Origin: Deltaproteobacteria bacterium
GTDB lineage: Bacteria; Myxococcota; UBA727; VGSZ01
Length of the DNA stretch: 64,000 nt
Direction of reading: 5' to 3'
NCBI GenBank assembly: GCA_020850995.1
Contig: JADZDP010000116.1
Span: forward strand, 43,709-107,708
Part shown: positions 9,003-19,340 of the stretch, piece after piece
How the letters are laid out: every line of letters starts with the position of its first letter
Numbering within the stretch: position 1 is the first letter of the stretch
Position numbers and translations under genes: made by a program
Notes under the pieces: model-generated
What the model saw: only the letters and a program-made list of their open reading frames with translations
What the model was told of the DNA's origin: nothing
The model's database searches: none

Positions 9003-10379
9003 TCAGCCGGGGAAGCCGTCCTCGCGGGTGAGACCGTGGCGCTGCGCACGTCGGTAAAAGGTGGCGCGGCCGATGCCGAGGCGCCTGGCCGCCTCCGACA
9101 CGTTGCCGCCGGTCTCGCGCAGGGCCGCGATCATGAGCTCGCGCTCCATCTCGTGCAGCGGGCGCACCGCCTGCTTCTCCTCGTCGGTCATGCCGTCGCT
9201 GCCGACGCGCTGGGTGTCGGCGGCCGTGACCTCGGCCGGCAGGTCGCCGATGCGGATGACGCCGCCGTTGGCGGTCAGCGCCATGCGCTCGACGGTGTTG
9301 AACAGCTCGCGCACGTTGCCTGGCCACTCGTAGCGCAGCAGCGCCTCCATCACCTCGTCGGAGATGGTGGGGGGTGGCTGGTTCTCCCGCGCCGCGAAAC
9401 GGGCGAGCGCGTAGCGCGCCAGCGCGGCGACGTCGTCCTGCCGATCACGCAGCGGGGGCACGGTGATGGAGAAGACGTTGAGCCGGTAGAACAGGTCGGC
9501 GCGGAAGGTCCCGCGCGACACCTCGCTTGGCAGGTGACGCACGGTGGAGGCGATGACGCGCACGTCACCACCGCCGTTGCCGCGGCGATCTGCCAGCTGG
9601 GCGTCGTGCAGCTGGCGATCGAGCCGCGCCTGCAGGTTGGCGTCGAGCTCGCCCACCTCGTCGAGGAACAAGGTGCCGCCGCGCGCCTCCTCGAAGCGCC
9701 CGCCGAATTGCCCGTCGCCGAAGAGCTGCGCCTGCAACAGCTCCACGGGCTTGAGTGCGCAATTGAGCGTGACGAAGGGCCCGTCGCGGCGCCGCGAGCG
9801 CGCGTGGATGCGCTGCGCCACCAGCTCTTTGCCGGTCCCCGGCTCGCCATAGACGAGCACCGGCACCCGCGACGCGGCCACGCGCTCGACCAGCGAGATG
9901 ACCTCACTCATGGCCTGGGAGCCGCAGATCAGGTGCGGGCCGCCGTCGCCGCGGATCATGGCGGCACGCAGGCCGTCGCTCTCGAGGCGCAGGCGCGTCT
10001 GCTCGGCGGCGTTTCGCACCACGATGGCCAGGCGCTGCAGGTCCAGGGGCTTGGTGAGGTAGTCGAAGGCGCCCCGGCGCATGGCGTCGACGATGTTGTC
10101 GACGCCGGTGGCGGCGGTCATCATCACCACCGCCAGCTCCTTGTGGTCGCGGGCCAGGCGATCGAGCAGCATCAGGCCGTCGACGTTCGGCATGGTGATG
10201 TCGAGCAGCACCACGTCGAAGGGCGATTGCAGGGCGCGATCCACCTCGCGACCGTCGAGCACGACCTCGACCGTGTGCCCGTGGTGCTCGAGATACTTCG
10301 AGACCAGGCCGCAGATCGCCTCATCGTCGTCAACGAGGAGCACGCGGGCTGCTAGCGGATGCTTCTGCGAGGTCACCAT
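9003..10379 (-). CDS. NtrC-family response regulator (REC-AAA+-Fis HTH) with GAFTGA loop deleted
   Basis: REC VLLVDDDEAI..VVLLDITMP..TKPL; Walker A YGEPGTGKE; GGTLFLDEVGE; FRADLFYRLN; C-terminal Fis-like HTH. Confidence 0.9.
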   Translation of the reverse strand: MVTSQKHPLAARVLLVDDDEAICGLVSKYLEHHGHTVEVVLDGREVDRALQSPFDVVLLDITMPNVDGLMLLDRLARDHKELAVVMMTAATGVDNIVDAMRRGAFDYLTKPLDLQRLAIVVRNAAEQTRLRLESDGLRAAMIRGDGGPHLICGSQAMSEVISLVERVAASRVPVLVYGEPGTGKELVAQRIHARSRRRDGPFVTLNCALKPVELLQAQLFGDGQFGGRFEEARGGTLFLDEVGELDANLQARLDRQLHDAQLADRRGNGGGDVRVIASTVRHLPSEVSRGTFRADLFYRLNVFSITVPPLRDRQDDVAALARYALARFAARENQPPPTISDEVMEALLRYEWPGNVRELFNTVERMALTANGGVIRIGDLPAEVTAADTQRVGSDGMTDEEKQAVRPLHEMERELMIAALRETGGNVSEAARRLGIGRATFYRRAQRHGLTREDGFPG

Positions 10380-10471
10380 GAGACACCTGCGAGGCGAAGA
10401 GGCTGGCGCGTTGCGATAGGCCCGTCCCGCAATGAGACAGATCACGCAGGCGTGGTTTACCCGGCTCTGGC

Positions 10472-10500
10472 CGTCCGCCGCAAGCGTCGTGGGGCGGACG
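10472..10500. terminator. Inverted repeat (8-bp arms), possible terminator of the leftward hcrB-deacetylase transcript or operator for the 10379 gene
   Basis: CGTCCGCC-N13-GGCGGACG, intergenic 10380-10512; no clear U-tract. Confidence 0.3.
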
Positions 10501-10512
10501 AGGGACGTTTCG

Positions 10513-11631
10513 TCAGCCCTGAAGGGAGGCGTCGAGGCGCGTGCGGTCGCCGCTCGCCACCAGCACGATCTCGTCCACCGCGTCGAAGGTGCCCTGCAGC
10601 TCGTAGGCTGCGATGCCGCTCGATCCCGGGCCAATGGGCAGGCGGGGCAGACGGAAGAGGTGATCACCGGGCCGCGCCACGCCCGGCTCGGCGCCGAAGG
10701 CGGCGCGGTAGCCGGCCGTGCGGGCCGCGAGCACCGCCCGCTCATCCACGTAGGGCGAGCGGCCGAAGGGGTAACTGACGACGTCGGCGAAGGAGGCGCC
10801 GCAGAGGCGGCGTAGCAGCTCCCGCGGTCGCACCATCTCGTCCTGCAGCGCGCTCGCGGTGGCGTTGGCCAAGGCCAGGTGCCGCTCGCCGTGCGCGCCA
10901 AAGGACAGGAGTGGCTCTTTGCACAGCTCCGCCAGCTCGAAGCGACCCAGCATGCGATCGAGCGGCGCGCAGGGCGGGGTGCCGCCGGTGCGCTGGAAGA
11001 GCTCTGCCAGGCGCCGCTCGAGGCGCTCCTCGTCGAGCGCGGCCAGCGACAGGAGGAGGCGCCGCGTGGCCGCGCGCCGCTTGGCGGCAGTCTCGGTTCG
11101 GAGCACTCGATCGATCCAGGAGACTGCGAGCGGGCGCGGAGCGTGTTGCTCAACAGCGCAGCGCACGGCCTCGTCCCACAGCGTGCCGTGAAACACCCCT
11201 TGCACGCCGGGATCCAGGAAGCCGGTGGTAACGAACACCGTGGCTGGCACCCCCAGCTCGCGCAGCACCGGCAGCGCCAGCTCCACCGTAGCCGCGAAGC
11301 TCTCGTCGAAGGTCAAGACCGCCAGGCCGCGCGCGAGGCGCTCGCCCCGCTCCAGCACCGCCACCGCCTCGGCGAGGTGCACGAAGTCGAGCGTGCCCTG
11401 GGCGTCTTTCAGCTCGCGCGTGAGCGCCGCCGGTGTCAGCGCGCCCCGGCCCCAATCCTGGTGGCGCCGGCCCCAGGACGTATCGGGGAGCACGCGGCGC
11501 GCGCGCAACACGGCCACGCCGGCCCCGCGCGAGGCCACCGAGAGCGCGTGCAGCGCCTTCCGCGTGAAGGGCACGCGGCCCACCTGGCGCATGGCGCCCC
11601 GCAAGAGCGATCGGCTGGCGGCCCTAAGCAT
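10513..11631 (-). CDS. Polysaccharide deacetylase family protein
   Basis: LAVLTFDESFAATVELALPVLRELGVPATVFVTTGFLDPG; SFGAHGERHLAL; VVSYPFGRSP. Confidence 0.85.
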   Translation of the reverse strand: MLRAASRSLLRGAMRQVGRVPFTRKALHALSVASRGAGVAVLRARRVLPDTSWGRRHQDWGRGALTPAALTRELKDAQGTLDFVHLAEAVAVLERGERLARGLAVLTFDESFAATVELALPVLRELGVPATVFVTTGFLDPGVQGVFHGTLWDEAVRCAVEQHAPRPLAVSWIDRVLRTETAAKRRAATRRLLLSLAALDEERLERRLAELFQRTGGTPPCAPLDRMLGRFELAELCKEPLLSFGAHGERHLALANATASALQDEMVRPRELLRRLCGASFADVVSYPFGRSPYVDERAVLAARTAGYRAAFGAEPGVARPGDHLFRLPRLPIGPGSSGIAAYELQGTFDAVDEIVLVASGDRTRLDASLQG

Positions 11632-12610
11632 GGAGCGCGTCGGCGACGGCGCGTCGCACCAGCACCGGCACCATGTCGCGGCGCCAGGCGGGGTCGTCGG
11701 CGATGTTGGTCATGGGGTGGCAGCGTCCGTGCGCCAGGCGCCCGAGCTCTTCGATGGCGCCGTCGTCGAGCGCGCGCCCGCGCACGGCGTCGAGGGACAC
11801 GCGCAGCGGCCGGGCCTGCAGCGCGCTCACGACCAGCAGGCCCCCGGTGACGGTGCCCGGCGCCACGCCCTCGACGTCGAGGGCCACGGCCACCGACAAG
11901 AGCGGGAAGTCGATGCTGTTCCTGTGTCGCAGCTTGGCGTAGCCCTCGCGGCGCGCCGGCGAGCCCTTGGGCACGCGCACGCACACCAGGAGCTCGCCTT
12001 CGTCCACCACGGTGTTCTTGGCGCCGTCAGGCAGATAGAACGCGTCGAGCGGCACGCGCCGTGTGCCGTCCCGCGCGCGCAGCTCCACCTCGGCGCCGAG
12101 CGCCATGAGCATGGTGGCGGTGTCGTTGGAGGCCGCGGCCACGCACTTCTTGCCGTCGGCCACCACGTGGCACACGCTGCCGTCCTTCTTCAGGCAGTAG
12201 CCGAGCGCCTCGCGCCAGAACGCGCTCTGGTTGTAGTAGAGGCAGCGCGTGTCGAGGCAAAGGTTGCCGCCGATGGTGCCCATGCGCCGTAGCTGCGGCC
12301 CCGCCACCTGCGCGGCGGCGCGCGCGAGCCCGGGCGCGAATTGCGCCAGCAGGGGGTGGCGCTCGAGCTCTGCCAGGGTCGTGAGGGCGCCGATCTCGAG
12401 CACCTCGCCGGCGTCCTTCACGCCTCGCAGGCCCGCCACGCCGCCGATGCTCACCACCAGCTCGGGCTGGTGCAGGCCGTGCTTGAGGTTCGGCAGGAGG
12501 TCGGTGCCGCCGGCCAGGACCCGAGCCTTGGCCCCGTGGGCAGCAAGCAGCGCCACGGCCTCGTCGACGGTGGTGGGTCGCTCGACCTTGAAGGGGTCCA
12601 GGCGCAGCAT
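11624..12610 (-). CDS. hcrB: 4-hydroxybenzoyl-CoA reductase-like beta (FAD) subunit of molybdenum hydroxylase, with extra Fe-S loop
   Basis: FAD motif LAGGTDLLPNLK, GTIGGNLCLDTRC; Cys-rich insert DTRC-x15-C-x7-C-x8-C as in HCR beta subunits. Confidence 0.85.
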   Translation of the reverse strand: MLRLDPFKVERPTTVDEAVALLAAHGAKARVLAGGTDLLPNLKHGLHQPELVVSIGGVAGLRGVKDAGEVLEIGALTTLAELERHPLLAQFAPGLARAAAQVAGPQLRRMGTIGGNLCLDTRCLYYNQSAFWREALGYCLKKDGSVCHVVADGKKCVAAASNDTATMLMALGAEVELRARDGTRRVPLDAFYLPDGAKNTVVDEGELLVCVRVPKGSPARREGYAKLRHRNSIDFPLLSVAVALDVEGVAPGTVTGGLLVVSALQARPLRVSLDAVRGRALDDGAIEELGRLAHGRCHPMTNIADDPAWRRDMVPVLVRRAVADALHA

Positions 12611-12731
12611 GGCCCGCGTGTAGCAGGGCCGGGGGCGCCGGCCAACGCTACCGATAGGTCGGTGCGACGCCGCCCAGATCCGCGTGTCACAATCGCAAGC
12701 GCCGCCATCAGCCCTACACAAGGAGGCTGCG

Positions 12732-13055
12732 ATGCAACTGTTCATGGAAGCGGGGTTCGCGAGCTGGCTGTCGGCGTTGCTGTTCTTGGCCGGGATCGGC
12801 CTGGTGTCGTTCAAGAGGCTGCCGGCGACCCCCTGGGCCGTCGCCATCTTGGCGTCGGGCGTGCTCGGCTACGGCTTGGGCGTGCGGCTCGTGAGCCGCG
12901 CGGCCGAGGGCGCGCCGAGCCTGCCCGAGAAGGTGATGTTCCTCTCGCTCGGCTCGAGCGAGGCGGCCGCCAACGGCGTCATCTCCGGCGGGCTCGCGCT
13001 CATCCTGCTCGTCGTGGGCGCCATCGCGGCGCGCATGCGCGTCCCGCCAGCGTGA
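12732..13055 (+). CDS. Small integral membrane protein, unknown function
   Basis: 107 aa, hydrophobic segments; preceded by AAGGAGG Shine-Dalgarno. Confidence 0.65.
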   Translation: MQLFMEAGFASWLSALLFLAGIGLVSFKRLPATPWAVAILASGVLGYGLGVRLVSRAAEGAPSLPEKVMFLSLGSSEAAANGVISGGLALILLVVGAIAARMRVPPA

Positions 13056-14423
13056 TCAGGGCCCCGGCGCGCGCGCGAGGAAGCGCGCGCGCTCGTCGGG
13101 GTTCGTCAGGTGCTCCGCCAGGAGCAGGTAGAGGCCGCGGGGCGTGGTGGCGCGCGCTGCGGCCTGCTTCACCAGCACCTTCGCGATGGGCCCCATGAGC
13201 TCGGCCAGGTCGCGGCGCGCGGCCTCGAGCGTCGCCTGGTCGAAGGGGCCGAGCGCGGTGGGCATCTGGCTCGAGGAGCCGGCGTCGACGTCGGGGACGG
13301 TGCGGTCATCGGGGTGGAGCACGGGCGCGCCACCCATGAGCTCGCGGAAGCGGCGTCGATCGACCTCGTCGGGGATGGCGGCCGCCAACGCCTCCGTCAG
13401 CTCGCTTGCGCTGCGCGCGCGTTGCGCCACGCGCCGCACCAGCACGCGCGCCACGGGGCCGAGCACCAGCACCAGGCCGCGCACGGCGCGATCGAGCAGC
13501 GCGGGGTCGAAGCTCGGCGTGTGGGCGATCGACGGGCGACTCACGCGGGTATCGAGCGGTCCGGTGCCGAGCTCGCGCTCCACCAGGCCGAGCGCCTGCA
13601 GCGCCTCGAGGAACTCGGCGGCGCTCTGGAAGCGCTTGCGCGGCGCCTTGGCGAGCGCGCGCTCCAGCAGGGGATCGAGCTCGCGCGGCACGCTCGGCTT
13701 GACCACCGACGCGCGCGGCGGTGGCGCGCTCTGCACCAGGTCGCGCAAGGCCTGCTCGCCGCCGCCGTGGAAGGGCCGCGTGCCGGTGAGCAGCTCGAAG
13801 AGCACCACGCCGCACGAGTACAGGTCGGCGCGCCGATCGGCGCCCCCACCGGCGAACTGCTCGGGGGCCATGTAGCCCGGCGTGCCGACGCTGCCGCGTT
13901 CGACCTCGTCGGTGTCGCTGTTGTCGAGGCGCGCGATGCCGAAATCCGTGACCTTCACCAGCCCGTCGGCGAGGAGCAGGATGTTGGCGGGCTTGATGTC
14001 GCGGTGCACCACGCCTTGGCCGTGCGCATGATCGAGGGCGAACAAGACCTGCTCGACGATGGCGGTGGCGTTGCCGGGCGTGAGCGCGCCGCGATCACGC
14101 ACCACCTCGCGCAGCGCCGTGCCGTCGACCCGCTCCATGACGATGAAGGGCAGCCCGTCGTCCTCGCCGTAGTCGAACACCGTGACGATGTTGGGGTGCA
14201 CGCAGCGCCCCGCCGCGCGCACCTCGCGGTGGAAGCGCTCGACCCAGGCCAACCCCTGTTTGCCCTCGGCGAGCTCGCGGTTGATGGTCTTGATGGCCAC
14301 GGCCCGATCGATGGTGTTGTCGTGGCCGAGGTACACGGTGCCCATGGCGCCGCGCCCGAGCTCGCCGTCGATGCGATAACGCCCGATCATCGACGGTGGC
14401 AGCACGTCGTCGCTGGTGCCCAT
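13056..14423 (-). CDS. Ser/Thr protein kinase with duplicated C-terminal module
   Basis: IGRYRIDGELGRGAMGTVYLGHD, HRDIKPANILLL, DFGIARL, GYMAPEQ; two C-terminal FD-x-L..LGP(V/I)A(R/K)VLV(R/K) copies. Confidence 0.92.
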   Translation of the reverse strand: MGTSDDVLPPSMIGRYRIDGELGRGAMGTVYLGHDNTIDRAVAIKTINRELAEGKQGLAWVERFHREVRAAGRCVHPNIVTVFDYGEDDGLPFIVMERVDGTALREVVRDRGALTPGNATAIVEQVLFALDHAHGQGVVHRDIKPANILLLADGLVKVTDFGIARLDNSDTDEVERGSVGTPGYMAPEQFAGGGADRRADLYSCGVVLFELLTGTRPFHGGGEQALRDLVQSAPPPRASVVKPSVPRELDPLLERALAKAPRKRFQSAAEFLEALQALGLVERELGTGPLDTRVSRPSIAHTPSFDPALLDRAVRGLVLVLGPVARVLVRRVAQRARSASELTEALAAAIPDEVDRRRFRELMGGAPVLHPDDRTVPDVDAGSSSQMPTALGPFDQATLEAARRDLAELMGPIAKVLVKQAAARATTPRGLYLLLAEHLTNPDERARFLARAPGP

Positions 14424-14424
14424 G

Positions 14425-15555
14425 TCATTCGTCCAGCATCGCCATGGCCTTCTCCAGGCTCACGCGCATGCGGTGGAACGAGCGCGACAGCGACGCGATC
14501 TCGTCGTGGCCCCGGAGCACGTAGTCGGCGACCCCGTCTCTGCCCATGCTCACGTCGGTGGCCAGGGCCGCCATGCGCACCACCGGCTTGATGACGAAGA
14601 AGTGCAGCAGCACGTTGAGCAGCGCCAACACCAGCAGGAACACGCCGGCGAGCAGCACCATGAAGGTGGTGAGCGCGTCGTGCGCGCGGGCCAGCGGCAC
14701 CGACATGGGCACGGTCACTACCTGGGCTGCCACCACGTCGTCGAGCTGCCAGCCGAAGGCGCTGGTGGCGCCGTACTTCTCGATCATGGTCGCGGGCGCG
14801 CGTTCGGCAGTGCTGTGACAGCTGAGGCAGCCCTTGTCGGAGACCACGAGGGGCCGCGCCAGGTGCAGCATCTGCCCCGTGGGCGTGTTGCGGACCACCA
14901 CCAGCTCGCGCCGGTCGCGGTGGTTGCGGAACTCGCCGATCAGGTCCGCCTCCCAGTCGCTGGCGCGGTTGGCGGGGTTGCGCGGGTCCATCGACGCTTC
15001 TTTGTAGGTGTAGTCGGGGAAGCGCGAGCGCAACGACAGGAAGATCTTGGTGGCCGCGTACGCCGACACCGTCTCCGGCAGGAAGCGCTCGTTGAGCTGC
15101 CCCTCCAGAAGAGGCTTGACGTGCTCCGCCGTGTACGCGCGCGCGCTCAGGGCGCTCTCCATCATGATGCGCGCCTCCTGCAGCACCTCCTGACGAGCGT
15201 TGTCGCGCAGCATGCGGTCAGACAGCCAGGTGGCGAGGCCGAGGCCTGCGGCGAAGGTGAAGATGAGCGCGGCGTTGAACTTCAGGCGCAGGCCGAACCG
15301 GCCGACCCCCGCGTCGACGGACCCCGGCGCGCCCCCGGCGGCGGGCGCCGCGCGCGCCGCGCTGGTCTCGCCAGGCTGGCGGCGGACCACGGCGGTGTCG
15401 GCGTCGCTTTGGGCGCCGGCGGGTGCGCCGACGGTGGTCGACACCTCCTCGCGGGCGTCCACCAGGCTCACATCGGCGGTGACGAAGCGCGATGAGGGCG
15501 CTGGCGCGCCTGCGCCATCATCGCGCTCATCACCAGGTCGCTGCCGCGTCGCCAT
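14425..15555 (-). CDS. Tll0287/DUF3365-like c-heme sensor with HAMP domain
   Basis: N-terminal TM, CLSCH (CxxCH) heme motif within DUF3365-like segment, second TM, HAMP-like IKPVVRMAALATDVSMGRDG; stop is 1 bp from kinase start. Confidence 0.8.
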   Translation of the reverse strand: MATRQRPGDERDDGAGAPAPSSRFVTADVSLVDAREEVSTTVGAPAGAQSDADTAVVRRQPGETSAARAAPAAGGAPGSVDAGVGRFGLRLKFNAALIFTFAAGLGLATWLSDRMLRDNARQEVLQEARIMMESALSARAYTAEHVKPLLEGQLNERFLPETVSAYAATKIFLSLRSRFPDYTYKEASMDPRNPANRASDWEADLIGEFRNHRDRRELVVVRNTPTGQMLHLARPLVVSDKGCLSCHSTAERAPATMIEKYGATSAFGWQLDDVVAAQVVTVPMSVPLARAHDALTTFMVLLAGVFLLVLALLNVLLHFFVIKPVVRMAALATDVSMGRDGVADYVLRGHDEIASLSRSFHRMRVSLEKAMAMLDE

Positions 15556-15708
15556 CGCCTCAGCCTAGCGTCGAAACGAGCGGCGCTCACGATTGCCGTC
15601 GGTCCCCCATCACAACCGGCACCCCGGGGCGTTGGCGCGCGCGGCGAGGGGGGCATTGCGGCGCTGGCGCCACGCCCTACCATCCGGGCGACTATCCCGG
15701 GACACCCC

Positions 15709-17217
<1,509 letters not shown>

Positions 17218-17290
17218 GGCGCGTCGCGCGAGCTGCGTCGCGAGGGCTGGGCGCTGGTGGTGGTGCCGGGTGGGCGCGATGGGCCATTCT

Positions 17291-17326
17291 TCGACCGCAG
17301 TCGAATAATCATTCGACTTCGGTCGA
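17291..17326. terminator. Near-perfect inverted repeat (16-bp arms, one mismatch, 4-nt loop) between convergent genes
   Basis: TCGACCGCAGTCGAAT-AATC-ATTCGACTTCGGTCGA. Confidence 0.5.
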
Positions 17327-17354
17327 CTACTTCTGGCGCTCGAGTTTCAACACG

Positions 17355-19340
17355 TCATCGCCCCCGCGCCCCCCGCGCCTCCGCCACCATCGCCCCATAC
17401 CCCGCCTGCTCGAGCACCCCGAGCGCGCGCTCGAGGATCTCTCGCACGCGCGCATCGGACGCGCGCTCAGGAGCACGCAGCGCATGCGCCGCCACGGCCC
17501 GCGCCACGCGCGCACGCGGGTAGGGCCCGTCGAGCAGCGCCGCCGCCTGTTGCCAGAGCGCCGCACGAACGCCGCGCGCCGCCGCGACCTCGAGCAGGAG
17601 CACGCGCGCGTCCACGTCATCGGGCCGGGCGCGCAAGCGCTCGTCGACGGCGCGCGCGACCTCGTCGACCTCGCCCTGCGCCAGGCGCGCGCGCCACAGC
17701 GCGTGCTCGAGCGCGGCGTTGCCGGGGACGCGCTCGAGGCCGGCGCGCGCGGCCAGGGCGGCCTCGGCGTGACGTCCGGCCTCCGAAAGCGCTCGCGCGC
17801 GCGCCACCCACAAGAGCGCCACGCGCGCGTCCCGTGACAGCGCCGCGTCGATGCGGTCGAGCTGCTCGTGCACGTCGACGTCCCAGGGCACCAGCGACGA
17901 GAGCAGCACGGCGGAGAACGCGTCGGGCCCGGCCTCGGCGAGCGCGGCCCGGCCCGCCGCCGCTGCGGGGCTCTTGGGATCGACGAGCTGCGCGCCACCG
18001 AGGCCCTCGGCGTCGACGAGCCCCGAGAGCGCCATCGCGGCGCGGCCCTCGCGGGTGGCGAGGTCCGCGTGGCGACGCACGAGGGCGACGGCCTCGGCAT
18101 GCGTGTGCCCGGCGCGCTGGGGATCGCCGCTCATCGCCAACAGCGCCCACGCCCACGCCGCGCGGGGCTCTGCCGCCACCACCTCGTCGAGCGCGCTGGC
18201 CGCGGTGGTGCCGTCGCCCGCGAGCACGGCGTCGGCGGCGAAGCGAAAGCGCGCGCGCACGCGCGCGTCTTTGGACACCACGGGGGCGCTCGCCAATGCG
18301 GGCGGCAAGTCGAGCGCCACCACGTCCTCGACGCGCGTGACCAGCGAGAAGAACGCGAGCGCCAGCACGAGCCCCGTGCCGAGCGAGACGATGGGCGCCG
18401 CGCGCTCGCGCGTCGAGGGGCGCGGGTGCACGAGCGGGGTGAGCGCGTCGACGAGCGCGGCCGCGCTCGCCGGGCGCCGCTCGCGATCGAGCGCGACGCA
18501 GCGCTCGAGCAGCTCGAGGAAGGCGCGCGGCACGCTCGGCACCGCGCGCGCGAACTTGAGCGCGTCGCCCGCGTGGTCCTGGCCGAGCACACCCTCGTCG
18601 TCGAAGGGTGCCTTGCCGGTCAGAAGCTCCACCAGCGTGACGCCGAGCGCGAACACGTCGGCGCGCGCGTCGATGCTGCCCCCGGCCCGCTGCTCGGGCG
18701 GCAGGTAGCGCGGCGTGCCCGAGCGCTCCGCGCCCGCGCCGACGGGCACGGCGATGCCGAAGTCCAGCAGCTTGACGCGCCCGCCCTCGTCGAGCGCGAG
18801 GTTCTCCGGCTTGAGGTCGCGGTGCACGAGACCCCGCGCATGCACGGCCGCGAGCCCCTCGGAGGCGTCGAGCGCGAGCGTGAGCACCTCGTCGACGGGC
18901 AGGGGACCCGCCCGCAGACGCCTGCGCAGGTTGGCGCCCGGCACCAGCTCGAGGGCGATGAAGCCGAGGCGCCCCGTGGGGAGCTCGGCCTCGCCTACCT
19001 CGTACACCGTGGCGATGCGCGGGTGCTGCACGGCGGCGGCGGCGCGCGCCTCGTCGAGCAGGCGCGCCTCCTGCGTGCTCGGGCGCAGCACCTTGAGCGC
19101 CACCGCGCGCTGCAGGCGCGAGTCGAGCGCGCGCCACACCTCGCCCATGCCGCCGCGGCCGAGCAGCTCCTCGACGACGAAGGCGCCCACGCGCACGCCG
19201 GGCGCCAAGAGCGGGCGCGCGGGCGACGGTGTCGCCGCCAGGCGCGCCAAGAGCGCGGCGAAGCGCGGATCGTCAGGCGCGGTGCGCGCGCTCTCGTCGT
19301 CGGTGGGCTCGTCGTCGGTGGGCTCGTCGTCGGTGCTCAC
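17355..19340 (-). CDS. Ser/Thr protein kinase with TM segment and C-terminal TPR-like region
   Basis: VGAFVVEELLGRGGMGEVWRALD, HRDLKPENLAL, DFGIAVPV, YLPPEQ, then TM and TPR-like Ala-rich helices. Confidence 0.9.
   Translation of the reverse strand: MSTDDEPTDDEPTDDESARTAPDDPRFAALLARLAATPSPARPLLAPGVRVGAFVVEELLGRGGMGEVWRALDSRLQRAVALKVLRPSTQEARLLDEARAAAAVQHPRIATVYEVGEAELPTGRLGFIALELVPGANLRRRLRAGPLPVDEVLTLALDASEGLAAVHARGLVHRDLKPENLALDEGGRVKLLDFGIAVPVGAGAERSGTPRYLPPEQRAGGSIDARADVFALGVTLVELLTGKAPFDDEGVLGQDHAGDALKFARAVPSVPRAFLELLERCVALDRERRPASAAALVDALTPLVHPRPSTRERAAPIVSLGTGLVLALAFFSLVTRVEDVVALDLPPALASAPVVSKDARVRARFRFAADAVLAGDGTTAASALDEVVAAEPRAAWAWALLAMSGDPQRAGHTHAEAVALVRRHADLATREGRAAMALSGLVDAEGLGGAQLVDPKSPAAAAGRAALAEAGPDAFSAVLLSSLVPWDVDVHEQLDRIDAALSRDARVALLWVARARALSEAGRHAEAALAARAGLERVPGNAALEHALWRARLAQGEVDEVARAVDERLRARPDDVDARVLLLEVAAARGVRAALWQQAAALLDGPYPRARVARAVAAHALRAPERASDARVREILERALGVLEQAGYGAMVAEARGARGR
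19293..19335 (-). repeat. 15-bp tandem repeat (about 2.9 copies) coding for (TDDEP) repeats at kinase N-terminus
   Basis: ctcgtcgtcggtggg x2 plus partial third copy; protein MSTDDEPTDDEPTDDES. Confidence 0.85.
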
